Translations under genes and position numbers: made by a program
NCBI GenBank assembly: GCA_003021505.1
Contig: PXPT01000121.1
Span: forward strand, 1-40,194
Reading direction: 5' to 3'
Length of the DNA stretch: 40,194 nt
Source: Cyanobacteria bacterium QS_4_48_99
Lineage (GTDB): Bacteria > Cyanobacteriota > Cyanobacteriia > Cyanobacteriales > Rubidibacteraceae
Shown: positions 25,478 to 34,123 of the stretch, in pieces
How the letters are laid out: the number at the start of each line of letters is the position of its first letter
Numbering within the stretch: position 1 is the stretch's first letter
Notes under the pieces: model-generated
Told to the model about the DNA's origin: nothing
Databases searched by the model: none
Seen by the model: the letters and a program-made list of their open reading frames with translations, nothing else

Positions 25478-27112
25478 TTATTTAACTGCTTCATTAGCCC
25501 GAATCTTTTCTTTACTGAGGAGAACCCAATCTTGTGTAAGCGTGTAGAGGCGATGTCCCGATTTTAAATCGAGCTGCTTGAAGGTATTAGCGTCGAGCAG
25601 TAGGTAAGGCGATGATGCTTGCTCCCAACGTTGTTTGAGTTCTTGGTTAGTCGCTGGAATAACGCGGCGATCGCTATAAAAATTGAGTGAAGGACGTTCG
25701 TAGTCGAAGGAAGTATAAACAACCTCACCGGGAGGAGTACCGCGTTGGATAAGGGCAGCAACGGGGTTAACCGGGTAAGTCTCATTTAACTCCCACAGCC
25801 AGTGAGAAGAACTCACCAATAGCAGCAGCGAGACATACATTCCCCAAAACAGAATCGTCATAAACTGCTGGTCATTTCGCGCGACTAGCACGGCTGCGAC
25901 TGCCATAGTCAAGGCGACTGCACTTATAATGACCACTAACGAGTGATCGCTTGCTTCACTGATACAAAAGTAAACACTTGCCGCACCCGCTCCCACTGTT
26001 AATAGCGCTAAAACGATTGTCCAAGCGCGGGGATAGGAACGGTAACTTGGCCAGTGCCAAACTTCTGCTAGCTTCGCTCCCCCAGCCAGGGCAAGAGCTG
26101 GGTAAATGGGCAGAATATACCAGGGAAGCTTAGTCACCATCACAGAGACGGCAAAGAAATAAATCCCGCTCCAAACGAGGACGAGCTTTGCCCAGCCCCA
26201 GTTGCGATTTTTCCAGGCAAGTCGGATCCCGTAGAGGGAGAAAAGCAGCCAGGGAAATGACCGGAGTAAAGGCATGAAGTAATACCAGGGAGGAGCGCCA
26301 TGCTCGTCCACTTCGCCCCAAATCCGCTGTAGAGACTGATCGACAATGCCAGTACCGATAAATTCTTGATGGTAGTGCCACCACGCGGCAGCGAACCAGG
26401 CAACCGCAGGCGCACTCCCCAGCAAGATCCCTCCCCACAGATAGGCACTGCGCAGCAGTCGCGGGGTATCCCAAGCTAGAAATGCTAGGGCAACCGTTCC
26501 GAGAAGCAAGCCCATCATTCCCTTAGTCAGGCAAATCAAGCCAAAGCCAATTCCTACCCCCAAAGACCAGCGTAAGTCACGACGCGAGGCACTTGCGCAC
26601 CAAATCATCAACATCGCAAAGCAAAGCACCGAACCATCGAGCATCGCCAGCCGCCCGTGACGCACCACTGGTAATAAAGTTAAGTAAATCAACGCCGAGA
26701 AAATTGCTGGTCTCCGGTAAGGAAAAATTTCTCGACCAATCCCATAAAGCAGCGGCACAGAAATTGCTGTCAGGATTGCCCCAGGAAAGCGTGCTGTCCA
26801 TTCATTAACGCCGCCAAGCGAGTAAGCCAGAGCAATTAACCCATGAATCAAAGGCGGTTTATTCAGATAAGGTGACTCCCATAAGGTGGGGAAAAGCCAT
26901 CGCTGCGACTCCGGTGGCGCACGCCAAATTTCTTTTGCTACCTGTGCTACTGTCCCCTCGTCCCAATCTCGCAACGGTAAACCGCCTAGGTTGGTCAAAA
27001 ATAAAATTAGGGCAGCCAGGAGTAACCCCAAAATCCATAGCCATTCCATCCGACGCTCGATTCGGCGAGCTTGGTTTCGGGGAAGGTTCCAAGCAAAAGT
27101 GGGACGAGTCAT
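25478..27112 (-). CDS. Glycosyltransferase family 39 (ArnT/PMT-like) membrane protein
   Basis: A 544-residue multipass GT-C glycosyltransferase that transfers a sugar from a polyprenyl-phosphate donor on the outer face of the inner membrane. The first periplasmic loop holds the catalytic Asp-Glu motif LRDWDEGTVAQVAKE (Asp49, Asp51, Glu52), typical for ArnT/PMT proteins, and later loops contain ESPYLNKPPL and RHGRLAMLDGS. About ten further hydrophobic helices follow; the C-terminal ~100 residues form a soluble domain (TYPVNPVAALIQRG onward). The acceptor is unknown. Start ATG 27112; divergent from the antiporter gene. Confidence 0.85.
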   Translation of the reverse strand: MTRPTFAWNLPRNQARRIERRMEWLWILGLLLAALILFLTNLGGLPLRDWDEGTVAQVAKEIWRAPPESQRWLFPTLWESPYLNKPPLIHGLIALAYSLGGVNEWTARFPGAILTAISVPLLYGIGREIFPYRRPAIFSALIYLTLLPVVRHGRLAMLDGSVLCFAMLMIWCASASRRDLRWSLGVGIGFGLICLTKGMMGLLLGTVALAFLAWDTPRLLRSAYLWGGILLGSAPAVAWFAAAWWHYHQEFIGTGIVDQSLQRIWGEVDEHGAPPWYYFMPLLRSFPWLLFSLYGIRLAWKNRNWGWAKLVLVWSGIYFFAVSVMVTKLPWYILPIYPALALAGGAKLAEVWHWPSYRSYPRAWTIVLALLTVGAGAASVYFCISEASDHSLVVIISAVALTMAVAAVLVARNDQQFMTILFWGMYVSLLLLVSSSHWLWELNETYPVNPVAALIQRGTPPGEVVYTSFDYERPSLNFYSDRRVIPATNQELKQRWEQASSPYLLLDANTFKQLDLKSGHRLYTLTQDWVLLSKEKIRANEAVK

Positions 27113-27470
27113 ACTCGATTACTGCGATTGTTAACCACGATTTCTTTTAAAAATCTTCCTCAAGAGAGGGAGGCGATCGCCACCAACTTGTTCGATAATC
27201 TCAGGTATAAAGATAGCCTGGCAAAAAATGACTGAGTTCGATTTTACAAATCAAATTTGCAAAAATCCTACCCGTTTATAAGTTGGATGCTTGTGCTTAG
27301 TATAAAACTTTACTAGTGACCGCAGCTCTGGCGGATACCGAAAGGATTACCGTAAAATGGCAGTTCTGTGCTGTCCAGTGCATAGCTATACTGGGCTCCT
27401 CTCAAAATTTAGCCTCGCTTGCATAGATAGAACTTTAACTTGGAGTTAACCGCCTGGGACAACCACGCCT
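27113..27470. other. Divergent intergenic region (GT39 / antiporter)
   Basis: 358 bases without a gene. A GGCGATCGCC HIP1 site is at 27173. Before the antiporter there is a possible folded leader with a CCGC/GCGG stem at about 27321-27336 followed by GATACCGAAAGGATTACCG. I could not match it to a riboswitch. Promoters for both genes should be here. Confidence 0.4.
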
Positions 27471-29408
27471 ATGGAAGAATCGTTTGAACTAACCCTGCAA
27501 ATTGTGATTGCTGTCTTCGCAGGCATCAGTGCTCAGGTATTCGGTGAATATTTCAAAGTACCCAGTATTGTCTTTTTACTGCTGTTTGGCATTCTTCTTG
27601 GTTCCGATGGCTTGGGGCTGCTCCACCCCCAGGAATTAGGGGTTGGTTTGGAAGTGATTGTTGCGCTCTCAGTGGCAGTCATTCTGTTTGAAGGAGGGCT
27701 TAATCTGGAATTGCGAGACTTGGGGTTGGTCTCGCGTAGCCTCCGCAACCTCGTCACCCTGGGAACCGGGATCACCCTATTTGGCGGTGGCATGGCGGCG
27801 CACTGGCTGGGAGAATTCCCCTGGTCGCTTGCCTTTCTCTATGCCTCTCTCGTTGTGGTTACAGGACCGACTGTAATTAGCCCCCTGCTCAAGCAAGTCG
27901 CAGTAGACAGACAAGTTGCCACTCTACTGGAGGGGGAAGGTGTCTTAGTTGACCCCATCGGAGCCATACTTGCCGTCGTTGTCTTCGACTCCATTTTAAA
28001 CAGCGATACCGGTGCGATCGCATTTTTCAGTGGTCTGCTCCTGCGCCTGGGGATAGGTGCTGCCATTGGCGCGGCGGGCGGAGGATTGCTGGGCTTAATC
28101 TTGAAAAAGCAAGCCTACTTTCTTTCCGAAGAGCTGAAAACCCTGGTGGTGTTGGCGGGCGTGTGGGGATTATTTGGCATTGCCCAGAGCATCCGCAGTG
28201 AGTCGGGGCTGATGGCTACTGTGGTTGCTGGTATTGTGCTGAGAGCTTTCTCGATTCCCGAGGAGCGCACCTTACGGCGGTTTCAAGGGCAATTAACCAT
28301 CTTGGGCGTTTCCGTCCTGTTTATTTTGCTGGCAGCAGAACTGTCCATTGACAGTATCTTTGCTTTGGGTTGGGGCAGTGTCTTAACCGTCGGTGCCCTC
28401 ATGTTCGTGGTGCGCCCAATTAGTATCCCTTTGTGTACTTGGGGAAGTGGGCTGAACTGGCGGCAGAAACTTTTCTTGGCTTGGGTAGCTCCCAAAGGGA
28501 TTGTTTCTGCTTCAGTAGCTTCCTTATTTGCCATTCTGTTGACCCAGCGAGGAATCAATGGTGGAGATTCACTGAAAGCACTGGTTTTCCTCACCATCAT
28601 AATGACAGTGTTTATGCAGGGACTAACGGCGCGTTGGGTCGCCCGGTGGTTAAACATTACTTCCGAGGAGGCAAGCGGGGCAGTAATTATTGGTTGTAAT
28701 CCCCTTGGTCGCTTGCTGGGTCGTTTGTTCCAAGAGCAGGGAGAGTCGGTGGTGCTGATTGACACTGACCCAGAAGCCTGCCAAAAGACAGAAGGGGAGA
28801 ATCTGCAAGTGTTTCAAAGTAGTGGTTTGGACGCGAATGTCCTCGAAGAAGCAGGAATTGAGTCGATTGGTAGTTTCCTGGCAATGACCAATAACGGGGA
28901 GGTAAATTTAGTCCTAGCTCAACGGGCTTTCGAGGAATTTCATCCGCCTCGGGTGTTTGCGGCATTTCCCCGGAATTCCCCCGCTAATCCCACTACCAAC
29001 CAAACTCAAGTTAACCAGGCTTTTGTCTCTCAAGTCCCGATTAAGAGTTGGAACCAGTATCTTCAAGAGGGACAAGTGAAACTAGGTAAAACAGTTCTCA
29101 AAGAGGAAGGATTTTCTTTTCAACGGGAACATTTTCAAGGCTTAATTCGTTCAGGAGAACTCTTGCCTTTGCTGGTGCAACGGAAGAGTCGCCTGCAGGT
29201 GGTGAAAGCTTACCAACAATGGCAAATCGGAGATGAAATTATTTATCTACTCTGCGACCCCAGACCAAAACTCTTGAAGCGTCTCTCCGGTGCCAGTCCC
29301 TCTTCTCGTTTGGGATTAGAAACTTTGTCTGAGGTGGAGGAAGTGCCCATTGCCTCTCCAGTTTCCGACACTGCGGTGCAGAAAATTACAGAACTTTTTA
29401 AGCGGTAA
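27471..29408 (+). CDS. CPA-type sodium/proton antiporter with RCK-like C-terminal domain
   Basis: A 645-residue protein. The first ~385 residues form the CPA1/NhaP-like transport domain with about twelve helices: FGILLGSDGLG, VILFEGGLNLELRDL and the ion-site region EGVLVDPIGAIL with the essential Asp. After a short linker, residues about 402-520 read AVIIGCNPLGRLLG, VVLIDTDPEACQK and FLAMTNNGEVNLVLAQRA, a TrkA-N/RCK-type Rossmann domain that probably senses NAD(H) or nucleotides. A second small domain follows (about 540-615). It likely exports Na+ or K+ in exchange for H+ and is gated by the tail. ATG at 27471. A separate transcription unit. Confidence 0.88.
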   Translation: MEESFELTLQIVIAVFAGISAQVFGEYFKVPSIVFLLLFGILLGSDGLGLLHPQELGVGLEVIVALSVAVILFEGGLNLELRDLGLVSRSLRNLVTLGTGITLFGGGMAAHWLGEFPWSLAFLYASLVVVTGPTVISPLLKQVAVDRQVATLLEGEGVLVDPIGAILAVVVFDSILNSDTGAIAFFSGLLLRLGIGAAIGAAGGGLLGLILKKQAYFLSEELKTLVVLAGVWGLFGIAQSIRSESGLMATVVAGIVLRAFSIPEERTLRRFQGQLTILGVSVLFILLAAELSIDSIFALGWGSVLTVGALMFVVRPISIPLCTWGSGLNWRQKLFLAWVAPKGIVSASVASLFAILLTQRGINGGDSLKALVFLTIIMTVFMQGLTARWVARWLNITSEEASGAVIIGCNPLGRLLGRLFQEQGESVVLIDTDPEACQKTEGENLQVFQSSGLDANVLEEAGIESIGSFLAMTNNGEVNLVLAQRAFEEFHPPRVFAAFPRNSPANPTTNQTQVNQAFVSQVPIKSWNQYLQEGQVKLGKTVLKEEGFSFQREHFQGLIRSGELLPLLVQRKSRLQVVKAYQQWQIGDEIIYLLCDPRPKLLKRLSGASPSSRLGLETLSEVEEVPIASPVSDTAVQKITELFKR

Positions 29409-29455
29409 TCATGCTCGCTCGAGTGCAGTGTTGCTAGCTCACAGCTTTTCAGGAA

Positions 29456-29483
29456 TTGCACTCAGTTTGAGAATTTATAAGAT
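29456..29483 (+). promoter_or_regulatory. Possible sigma-70 promoter for the 40-aa gene
   Basis: TTGCAC (29456-29461) and TAAGAT (29478-29483) are spaced 16 bases apart, about 50 bases ahead of the small open frame. By sequence only. Confidence 0.4.
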
Positions 29484-29532
29484 AGGATTAAAGGATCTAG
29501 ATCCGTTAGCTTTATTAGCAAGGCAGAAAAGT

Positions 29533-29655
29533 ATGGATGTCAAATTGGTAATGCTGATTCTGGCAGGGGTGTTTATCTTGGCATCCCTGTTTTTCGGGAC
29601 TCAGAACGGATTTTACAATTCGCAAGATTACCACGGGGATGGTTCTTCTCACTAA
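29533..29655 (+). CDS. Small single-pass membrane protein (40 aa), conserved-looking
   Basis: A 40-residue protein from ATG 29533, reading MDVKLVMLILAGVFILASLF then FGTQNGFYNS and QDYHGDGSSH. It has one transmembrane helix (about residues 3-20) and a short polar C-terminal tail with the FFGTxNGFY and DxYHGxGSxH pattern, which I believe recurs in other cyanobacteria. Larger versions of this open frame start inside the antiporter gene and are artefacts. A promoter-like pair lies upstream. No function is known to me; membrane-complex subunits of this size are common in thylakoids. Confidence 0.65.
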   Translation: MDVKLVMLILAGVFILASLFFGTQNGFYNSQDYHGDGSSH

Positions 29656-29785
29656 CTGGCTGAGCGGAGCAATATAGGCGTAATTACCCCAAAAGTCTGG
29701 TGGGAAGAGTTACGCCAGCGCTTATCCAAAATTGCGCTCAAATCAGCAACTTTCTTCCAGCTAGCAATTTTTCAGTAGAGCAAGC

Positions 29786-31432
29786 ATGAGTCAACATCGT
29801 CCGACCGCTTCTGACACCTCACTTGCTTGTTTCCCTTATGGTGTCGGTCACGGTTCGGAGGGAGTTTGCCTGTTGGTGCATATGGGTCCCCACCGCATTC
29901 TCCTCGACTGCGGTTTGAGCAATCCCCAGTCCCTGCTAGATTTGCCCGAGCCTCCTGCTGACTTGGTGTTGTGTACCCATGCCCATTCTGACCACGCTCA
30001 AGGATTGCTGGCACTTCACCAAGCGTTTCCGCAGATGCCCATTTATGGGAGCGAAGTGACAACTGAGCTACTGCCTCTCAATTGGTCGCATTTGCAAGCC
30101 TCGGAAGTTCCCCAATTTTGTCAGGCTCTACCGTGGCGATCGCCTGTGGAATTTCGGGGGGGACTCAGTGTCGAGTTGTTTCCTGCTGGGCATCTGCCAG
30201 GAGCAGCCGCCATCTTTCTCACCTATACCACTCCGACACGCTCCTACAAATTGCTTTACACAGGGGATTTTTCCCTGTCTAACTCGCGGCTAGTAGAGGG
30301 ACTATCCCTGGAGACTCTGCGGGGATCAGCACCAGATGCGCTGATTATTGAAGGTAGCTACGGAACCGCGCGACATCCTCACCGTCGCCAACAGGAAAAT
30401 CAGCTCATAGAGCAGATTAATCGCATCCTCTCCAATCAAGAGAGCATCCTACTCCCGGTGCCTTCGGTGGGCATCGGTCAAGAAATCCTCATGCTCTTGC
30501 GCTCTCACCATCAGTTCACTGGTCGCGACCTCGATATCTGGGTCGATGGCAGCGTCGCTACTGGTTGCGATGCCTATCTGGAACTGCTCCCCCACCTGCC
30601 AGCGTCAGTACAGAACTTTGCCAAGCATCAGCCCCTGTTTTGGGACGAACGGGTGCGTCCCCGCCTGCGCCGGATAACTCCCGAAGCCTTCAAACAAGTT
30701 GGTCAGTTTCCCTGCATCGTCCTTACAGACTACACAGCAGACTGGGCACAATATTGCCGGGAGGATTTCGGCGCTTGGGCAATCTTACTGCCCAAAAAAC
30801 CCAGGTTTTCTCTAATCCCCGAACTGGAAAGATTCTTAGCAAGTGCCAACTCACCGCGCCTGAGGGGAGAAACCTATCTCCTTGCCCAGCACAGCGATGG
30901 TCTTGGCACCACTCAGCTCATCCACAATTTACGTCCCCAGCACCTCGTTTTTGTCCACGGCTCCTCTACCTATCTGGCCGATTTAACTGGCTTAGAAGAG
31001 CTACAAAACCGATACCAATTACATTCCCCTCCGGCTGGCAAACTCGTGGAGCTTCCCTTGGGCGAAACGTTTATCCAACCAGCAGCTCCCCCAGAAACAA
31101 ACTATGAAGGGGAGTTAGATGAGCAGGAGGAGGTAGTTACCATCGCCTTACCAGCCTCAATCGCTACTGACCCACGTTGGCATAACTTGGCTGATACAGG
31201 TTTAGTCAAAGCACGCTGGCAGGGAGAGGAACTAGTCTTGCGAGGATTATCGCAGCGCGAGCTTCTGAGTCACAGCGGCAATGCCAAAATGCCACCCAAT
31301 GTGGCTTGTTGCGCTAACTGCCGTCATCAGCGGGGGCAGCAGTGTTGCAACCCGGCTTCTGCCCTCTACGGCTTTCAGGTAACGCCAGAGGGATACTGTC
31401 CAGTTTTTGAACCCAGAGAACCCGATGAGTGA
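29786..31432 (+). CDS. MBL-fold beta-CASP-like metallo-hydrolase with Cys-rich tail
   Basis: A 548-residue protein. The zinc motif THAHSDHAQG (His65, His67, Asp69, His70) and the later HLPGAA and LLYTGDFS are the metallo-beta-lactamase core; IIEGSYG, then PVPSVGIGQEIL and the segment AQHSDGLGTTQLI followed by LVFVHGS, correspond to the beta-CASP insertion and C-motifs of CPSF73/RNase J-type nucleases. It is probably an RNA or DNA nuclease, but RNase J proper is longer and different. The last ~40 residues (508-548) are a Cys cluster: CCANCRH, QQCCNPAS, GYCPVF, that may bind zinc. ATG at 29786. It converges on the DUF6679 gene across a repeat. Confidence 0.8.
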   Translation: MSQHRPTASDTSLACFPYGVGHGSEGVCLLVHMGPHRILLDCGLSNPQSLLDLPEPPADLVLCTHAHSDHAQGLLALHQAFPQMPIYGSEVTTELLPLNWSHLQASEVPQFCQALPWRSPVEFRGGLSVELFPAGHLPGAAAIFLTYTTPTRSYKLLYTGDFSLSNSRLVEGLSLETLRGSAPDALIIEGSYGTARHPHRRQQENQLIEQINRILSNQESILLPVPSVGIGQEILMLLRSHHQFTGRDLDIWVDGSVATGCDAYLELLPHLPASVQNFAKHQPLFWDERVRPRLRRITPEAFKQVGQFPCIVLTDYTADWAQYCREDFGAWAILLPKKPRFSLIPELERFLASANSPRLRGETYLLAQHSDGLGTTQLIHNLRPQHLVFVHGSSTYLADLTGLEELQNRYQLHSPPAGKLVELPLGETFIQPAAPPETNYEGELDEQEEVVTIALPASIATDPRWHNLADTGLVKARWQGEELVLRGLSQRELLSHSGNAKMPPNVACCANCRHQRGQQCCNPASALYGFQVTPEGYCPVFEPREPDE

Positions 31433-31565
31433 GCAAAGGTGCGGAGGGGGCAAGTGAGGAGTGCGTAGGTGCGTAGGTGCGGAGGAGAAGATTGATCTGC
31501 TTTTTCCCCTCTGCTCCTGAAGCTCCCCTGCTCCTGGAGCCCTCTGCTTTCCCGCGTCCTATTTC
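31430..31565. repeat. Purine/pyrimidine short-period repeat (copy 5)
   Basis: A purine arm with GTGCGGAGGGGGCAAGTGAGG and a tandem octamer GTGCGTAG-GTGCGTAG-GTGCGGAG, then a pyrimidine arm (CCCCTCTGCTCC, AGCTCCCCTGCTCC). The arms could form an imperfect hairpin between two converging genes. Confidence 0.7.
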
Positions 31566-31877
31566 CTACTCCTGGTTCGAGTCAGGATGATGAGGGGGAA
31601 TTTGCTCGGATTCTGGGCACTCGTCCGAAACTGGAGGTTCAACATCTCCTCGCATCACCGAAGCAAGCTTTTGCGTAACCGCGCCAATGCTTTCTAGGCG
31701 AACCATCTCCTCCCAGGAACTAATTTCGTCGTCTTCCTCAGTTTCGTAGCGGATGGTAACTAAATCTCCTTCCAGCTCAACAATACTAACTTCTTCTATC
31801 CAGCGTTGCTGGTCCCGCAAGAAAATACAAACTTTACGGCCGTTTGTACAGAGTTGATAAATCTTGCGGTGTAGCAT
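31566..31877 (-). CDS. DUF6679-type conserved cyanobacterial protein
   Basis: A 103-residue cyanobacterial protein, begins MLHRKIYQLCTNGRKVCIFL, continues RWIEEVSIVELEGDLVTIRYE, then EDDEISSWEEMVRLESIGAVTQKLA. The beta-rich front looks like a small SH3-like or LSM-like barrel, followed by a short helix and a disordered acidic tail with PESEQIPPH. The pattern is conserved in cyanobacteria; no function is known to me. A single gene with ATG at 31877. Confidence 0.75.
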   Translation of the reverse strand: MLHRKIYQLCTNGRKVCIFLRDQQRWIEEVSIVELEGDLVTIRYETEEDDEISSWEEMVRLESIGAVTQKLASVMRGDVEPPVSDECPESEQIPPHHPDSNQE

Positions 31878-32078
31878 AAGTCTCTCCTAAGCTATTTCTT
31901 TTTCTTCCTTCTAATTCAACTCTATTGATTTCACTCTCACCGTTAATTGTGGCACAGGCAATACCTTAGGTAAAAGTTTCTAGATCGAATCCGGCTGCAA
32001 TTATTTAGGCAAGGATATATGGGAAAGCTCAAATTAAAAAGTTGCTCTGCGGGGGCAGCGAAGCAACCTCGTCGCTTC

Positions 32079-32981
32079 TCACTCCTGAGAAGATTGATGA
32101 TTGTTAACAATCCTGCGAATGATTGATGCTACGGTTTCGGATTGTTCCACCATCGACATGTGCCCACAATCAGGGATTTCTATCACATTGTTACCGCACG
32201 CTTGGAAGAGTTGGTGGAAACTAGCTAAATGATTCACATATTTGGGTTCCATGACTTGATCTTTCGCACCAGCTAGAAAATAAACCGGCTGCCGCAGCCG
32301 CGAGACGAGTTGGGGTAGTAGGTGAACCTCGGCTTTAGTAGTTGATTCAAGCAATGCTCCCAAGGCAGCTTGGGCATCAGCCCTAACAAAATCAATTACC
32401 CGTTGACGCCCCCAATGACGAGCAATCGGACGAGCCACCATTGCCCGCGTAAACCACAAATCAATTAGCGGCATTCTAAACAACCAGCCAGGACGTCGTT
32501 TTACTAGTTGCTGACCAGCCGCCCGAAATCGCTCAAACTCCTCCTTAAGATAAATGCCACCGCCAGCATTCAGACAAATCACGCCTCGAACTTGTTCGCT
32601 AAAGTAGTCCGCTCCCCACAGGGCAATGCTACCTCCTAGAGAGTGACCAATCAGCCAAGCCTGATTGATTTCCAACTTTTGCAGTAGAGCGCCTAAGTCC
32701 TGCGCATAAGCAGCTAGACTGTAACGGGAACTGGGCTGAGCAGAATTTGATGCCTGTGTTGGGTAACTGGCAGCAGCCTGCGACCCTACAGACTCACCGA
32801 AACCTCGCAAGTCATAACTCAGACACTGGTAATGGGGTGCCAATCGCTCAATGATGGGTTGCCAATACTGACGGCTTAAAAGCCAGCCATGAATAAAAAC
32901 CAGGACAGGAGAAGCGGACGGGCTAGGGGGAGGAGTTAAGTCGTAAGCGTGTGGCACGCCTAGAATTTCGATGGTAGCCAT
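32079..32981 (-). CDS. Alpha/beta hydrolase
   Basis: About 300 residues from ATG 32981 (a 15-residue longer version starting at 33026 is not supported by homologous layout). Catalytic features: oxyanion HGWLLSRQYW, nucleophile IGHSLGGS (Ser114), an Asp in LAGAKDQVMEP and a His in IPDCGHMSMVE. A Gln/Ser/Ala-rich insertion sits at about 68-86. The cap region is short. It is a typical esterase or lactonase-like cyanobacterial hydrolase; substrate unknown. Confidence 0.82.
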   Translation of the reverse strand: MATIEILGVPHAYDLTPPPSPSASPVLVFIHGWLLSRQYWQPIIERLAPHYQCLSYDLRGFGESVGSQAAASYPTQASNSAQPSSRYSLAAYAQDLGALLQKLEINQAWLIGHSLGGSIALWGADYFSEQVRGVICLNAGGGIYLKEEFERFRAAGQQLVKRRPGWLFRMPLIDLWFTRAMVARPIARHWGRQRVIDFVRADAQAALGALLESTTKAEVHLLPQLVSRLRQPVYFLAGAKDQVMEPKYVNHLASFHQLFQACGNNVIEIPDCGHMSMVEQSETVASIIRRIVNNHQSSQE

Positions 32982-33461
32982 ACTTTGATTGTATCGGAGA
33001 GCGGTAGTAATCTGGCACCAACTCAACTCTCTGGCTACGCTTAAAGCTATTTTTGATCACAATATTACTAAGCGGCTGAGGATGCACCTTTGTAGAAACG
33101 ACAGAAGATTTCTCCATTTTCTTATGAAGTCTTCACTGAGCTGCTTCAGGGAATTTATTGGGGTAATGCACTCCTACATTTGTGTTATTGTATAGTTTAG
33201 TAACCAGATCCAGAGATTAAAAAGCATGCGGGGCAAATAGAAGCCAGTCTCTTCGTAGGCATTGCCGTAGCCCCTAGGGCATTGGTGCGAGTAAGCTAGA
33301 GTCAGGCTAGCCTTCCCCAAAGGAGTAAGGTTCGAGGCTCGAGCTATGCTCAAGTGCACCCTGCGACCTTAATAAAACAATAATAAAGAGTTAGCTGCTA
33401 GAGGCGGAAAAGTTCTCCAACTCGCGCGGCGATAATTAGTAAATAACTTAGCCAAATTGGC
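32982..33461. other. Intergenic region with possible interspersed repeat
   Basis: About 480 bases without a supportable gene. Between about 33230 and 33362 the sequence is unlike simple promoter DNA: GTAGGCATTGCCGTAG (a near-palindrome), GGCTAGCC, CCTTCCCCAAAGGAGTAAGG and TTCGAGGCTCGAG. Similar phrases are known from cyanobacterial dispersed repeats, but no second copy is in this window. A 61-codon minus frame here is probably spurious. Confidence 0.4.
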
Positions 33462-33989
33462 ATGGGTTTTTGGAAAAGCTTGTTTAGCAATCCTGACACT
33501 GTATCTAGCTCAGAGAAGACAAAGAAGGAAGAGGAGACGCTCGACCGACGAATAGGTGCTCGCGCCGATGAAAATCGGATTGTACTGAGTACAGATCGAG
33601 AAATCGACCTCTACGACCTCGAACAACTCTGCGACGCAGTGGGTTGGTCTCGTCGCCCCTTACATAAGGTAAATAAAGCGATTCAGCATAGTTTTATCGT
33701 AGTTTCTATGTGGGAAGTGCGAGGGGCTAGCAAGCGTCTGATTGGGTTTGCCCGCGCCACCTCGGATTGTGCCTTCAACGCCACAATCTGGGATGTAGTG
33801 ATTCACCCAGATTCCCAGAGCAAGGGGCTAGGAAAAGCTCTAATGAAGTACCTGATTAAAAAGCTTCGCCGCGAAGATATTAGTAACATAACTCTCTTTG
33901 CAGATGCTCAAGTAGTAGAATTCTACCAGCGACTGGGATTCATCGAAGACCCTGAGGGGATCAAAGGAATGTTTTGGTATCCAGACTAG
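33462..33989 (+). CDS. GNAT acetyltransferase, plastid Ycf52/NSI-like
   Basis: A 175-residue GNAT. The N-terminal ~45 residues are charged and variable; the fold begins at [23 protein letters not shown]. Acetyl-CoA contacts come from [19 protein letters not shown], and the end is [18 protein letters not shown], then GMFWYP. This layout (WSRRP, ARATSD, VVIHP) is that of cyanobacterial GNATs related to the plastid NSI/GNAT group. Those plant enzymes acetylate thylakoid proteins and serotonin; the target here is unknown. It lies upstream of tRNA-Pro in the same direction. ATG 33462. Confidence 0.88.
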   Translation: MGFWKSLFSNPDTVSSSEKTKKEEETLDRRIGARADENRIVLSTDREIDLYDLEQLCDAVGWSRRPLHKVNKAIQHSFIVVSMWEVRGASKRLIGFARATSDCAFNATIWDVVIHPDSQSKGLGKALMKYLIKKLRREDISNITLFADAQVVEFYQRLGFIEDPEGIKGMFWYPD

Positions 33990-34049
33990 TTTTTAAGGTG
34001 GTTTTTACCCTAGAAATGCCACAATTGAGTTACACTAGGCATGGAGTTT

Positions 34050-34123
34050 CGGGATGTAGCGCAGTTTGGTAGCGCGCCTGCTTTGGGAGCAGGATGTCGC
34101 AGGTTCAAATCCTGTCATCCCGA
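34050..34123 (+). tRNA. tRNA-Pro (anticodon UGG)
   Basis: A complete cloverleaf: acceptor CGGGATG pairs with CATCCCG; D-arm GCGC/GCGC; anticodon stem CCTGC/GCAGG with the loop TTTGGGA (anticodon TGG, position 34); variable ATGTC; T-arm GCAGG/CCTGT with TTCAAAT. The discriminator is A at 34123. CCA is not encoded. A TACACT box lies about 14 bases upstream. Confidence 0.95.

Noticed and set aside
33174-33359. 61-codon leftward frame upstream of the GNAT gene
   Set aside because: It overlaps a probable dispersed repeat and has no recognisable motif.
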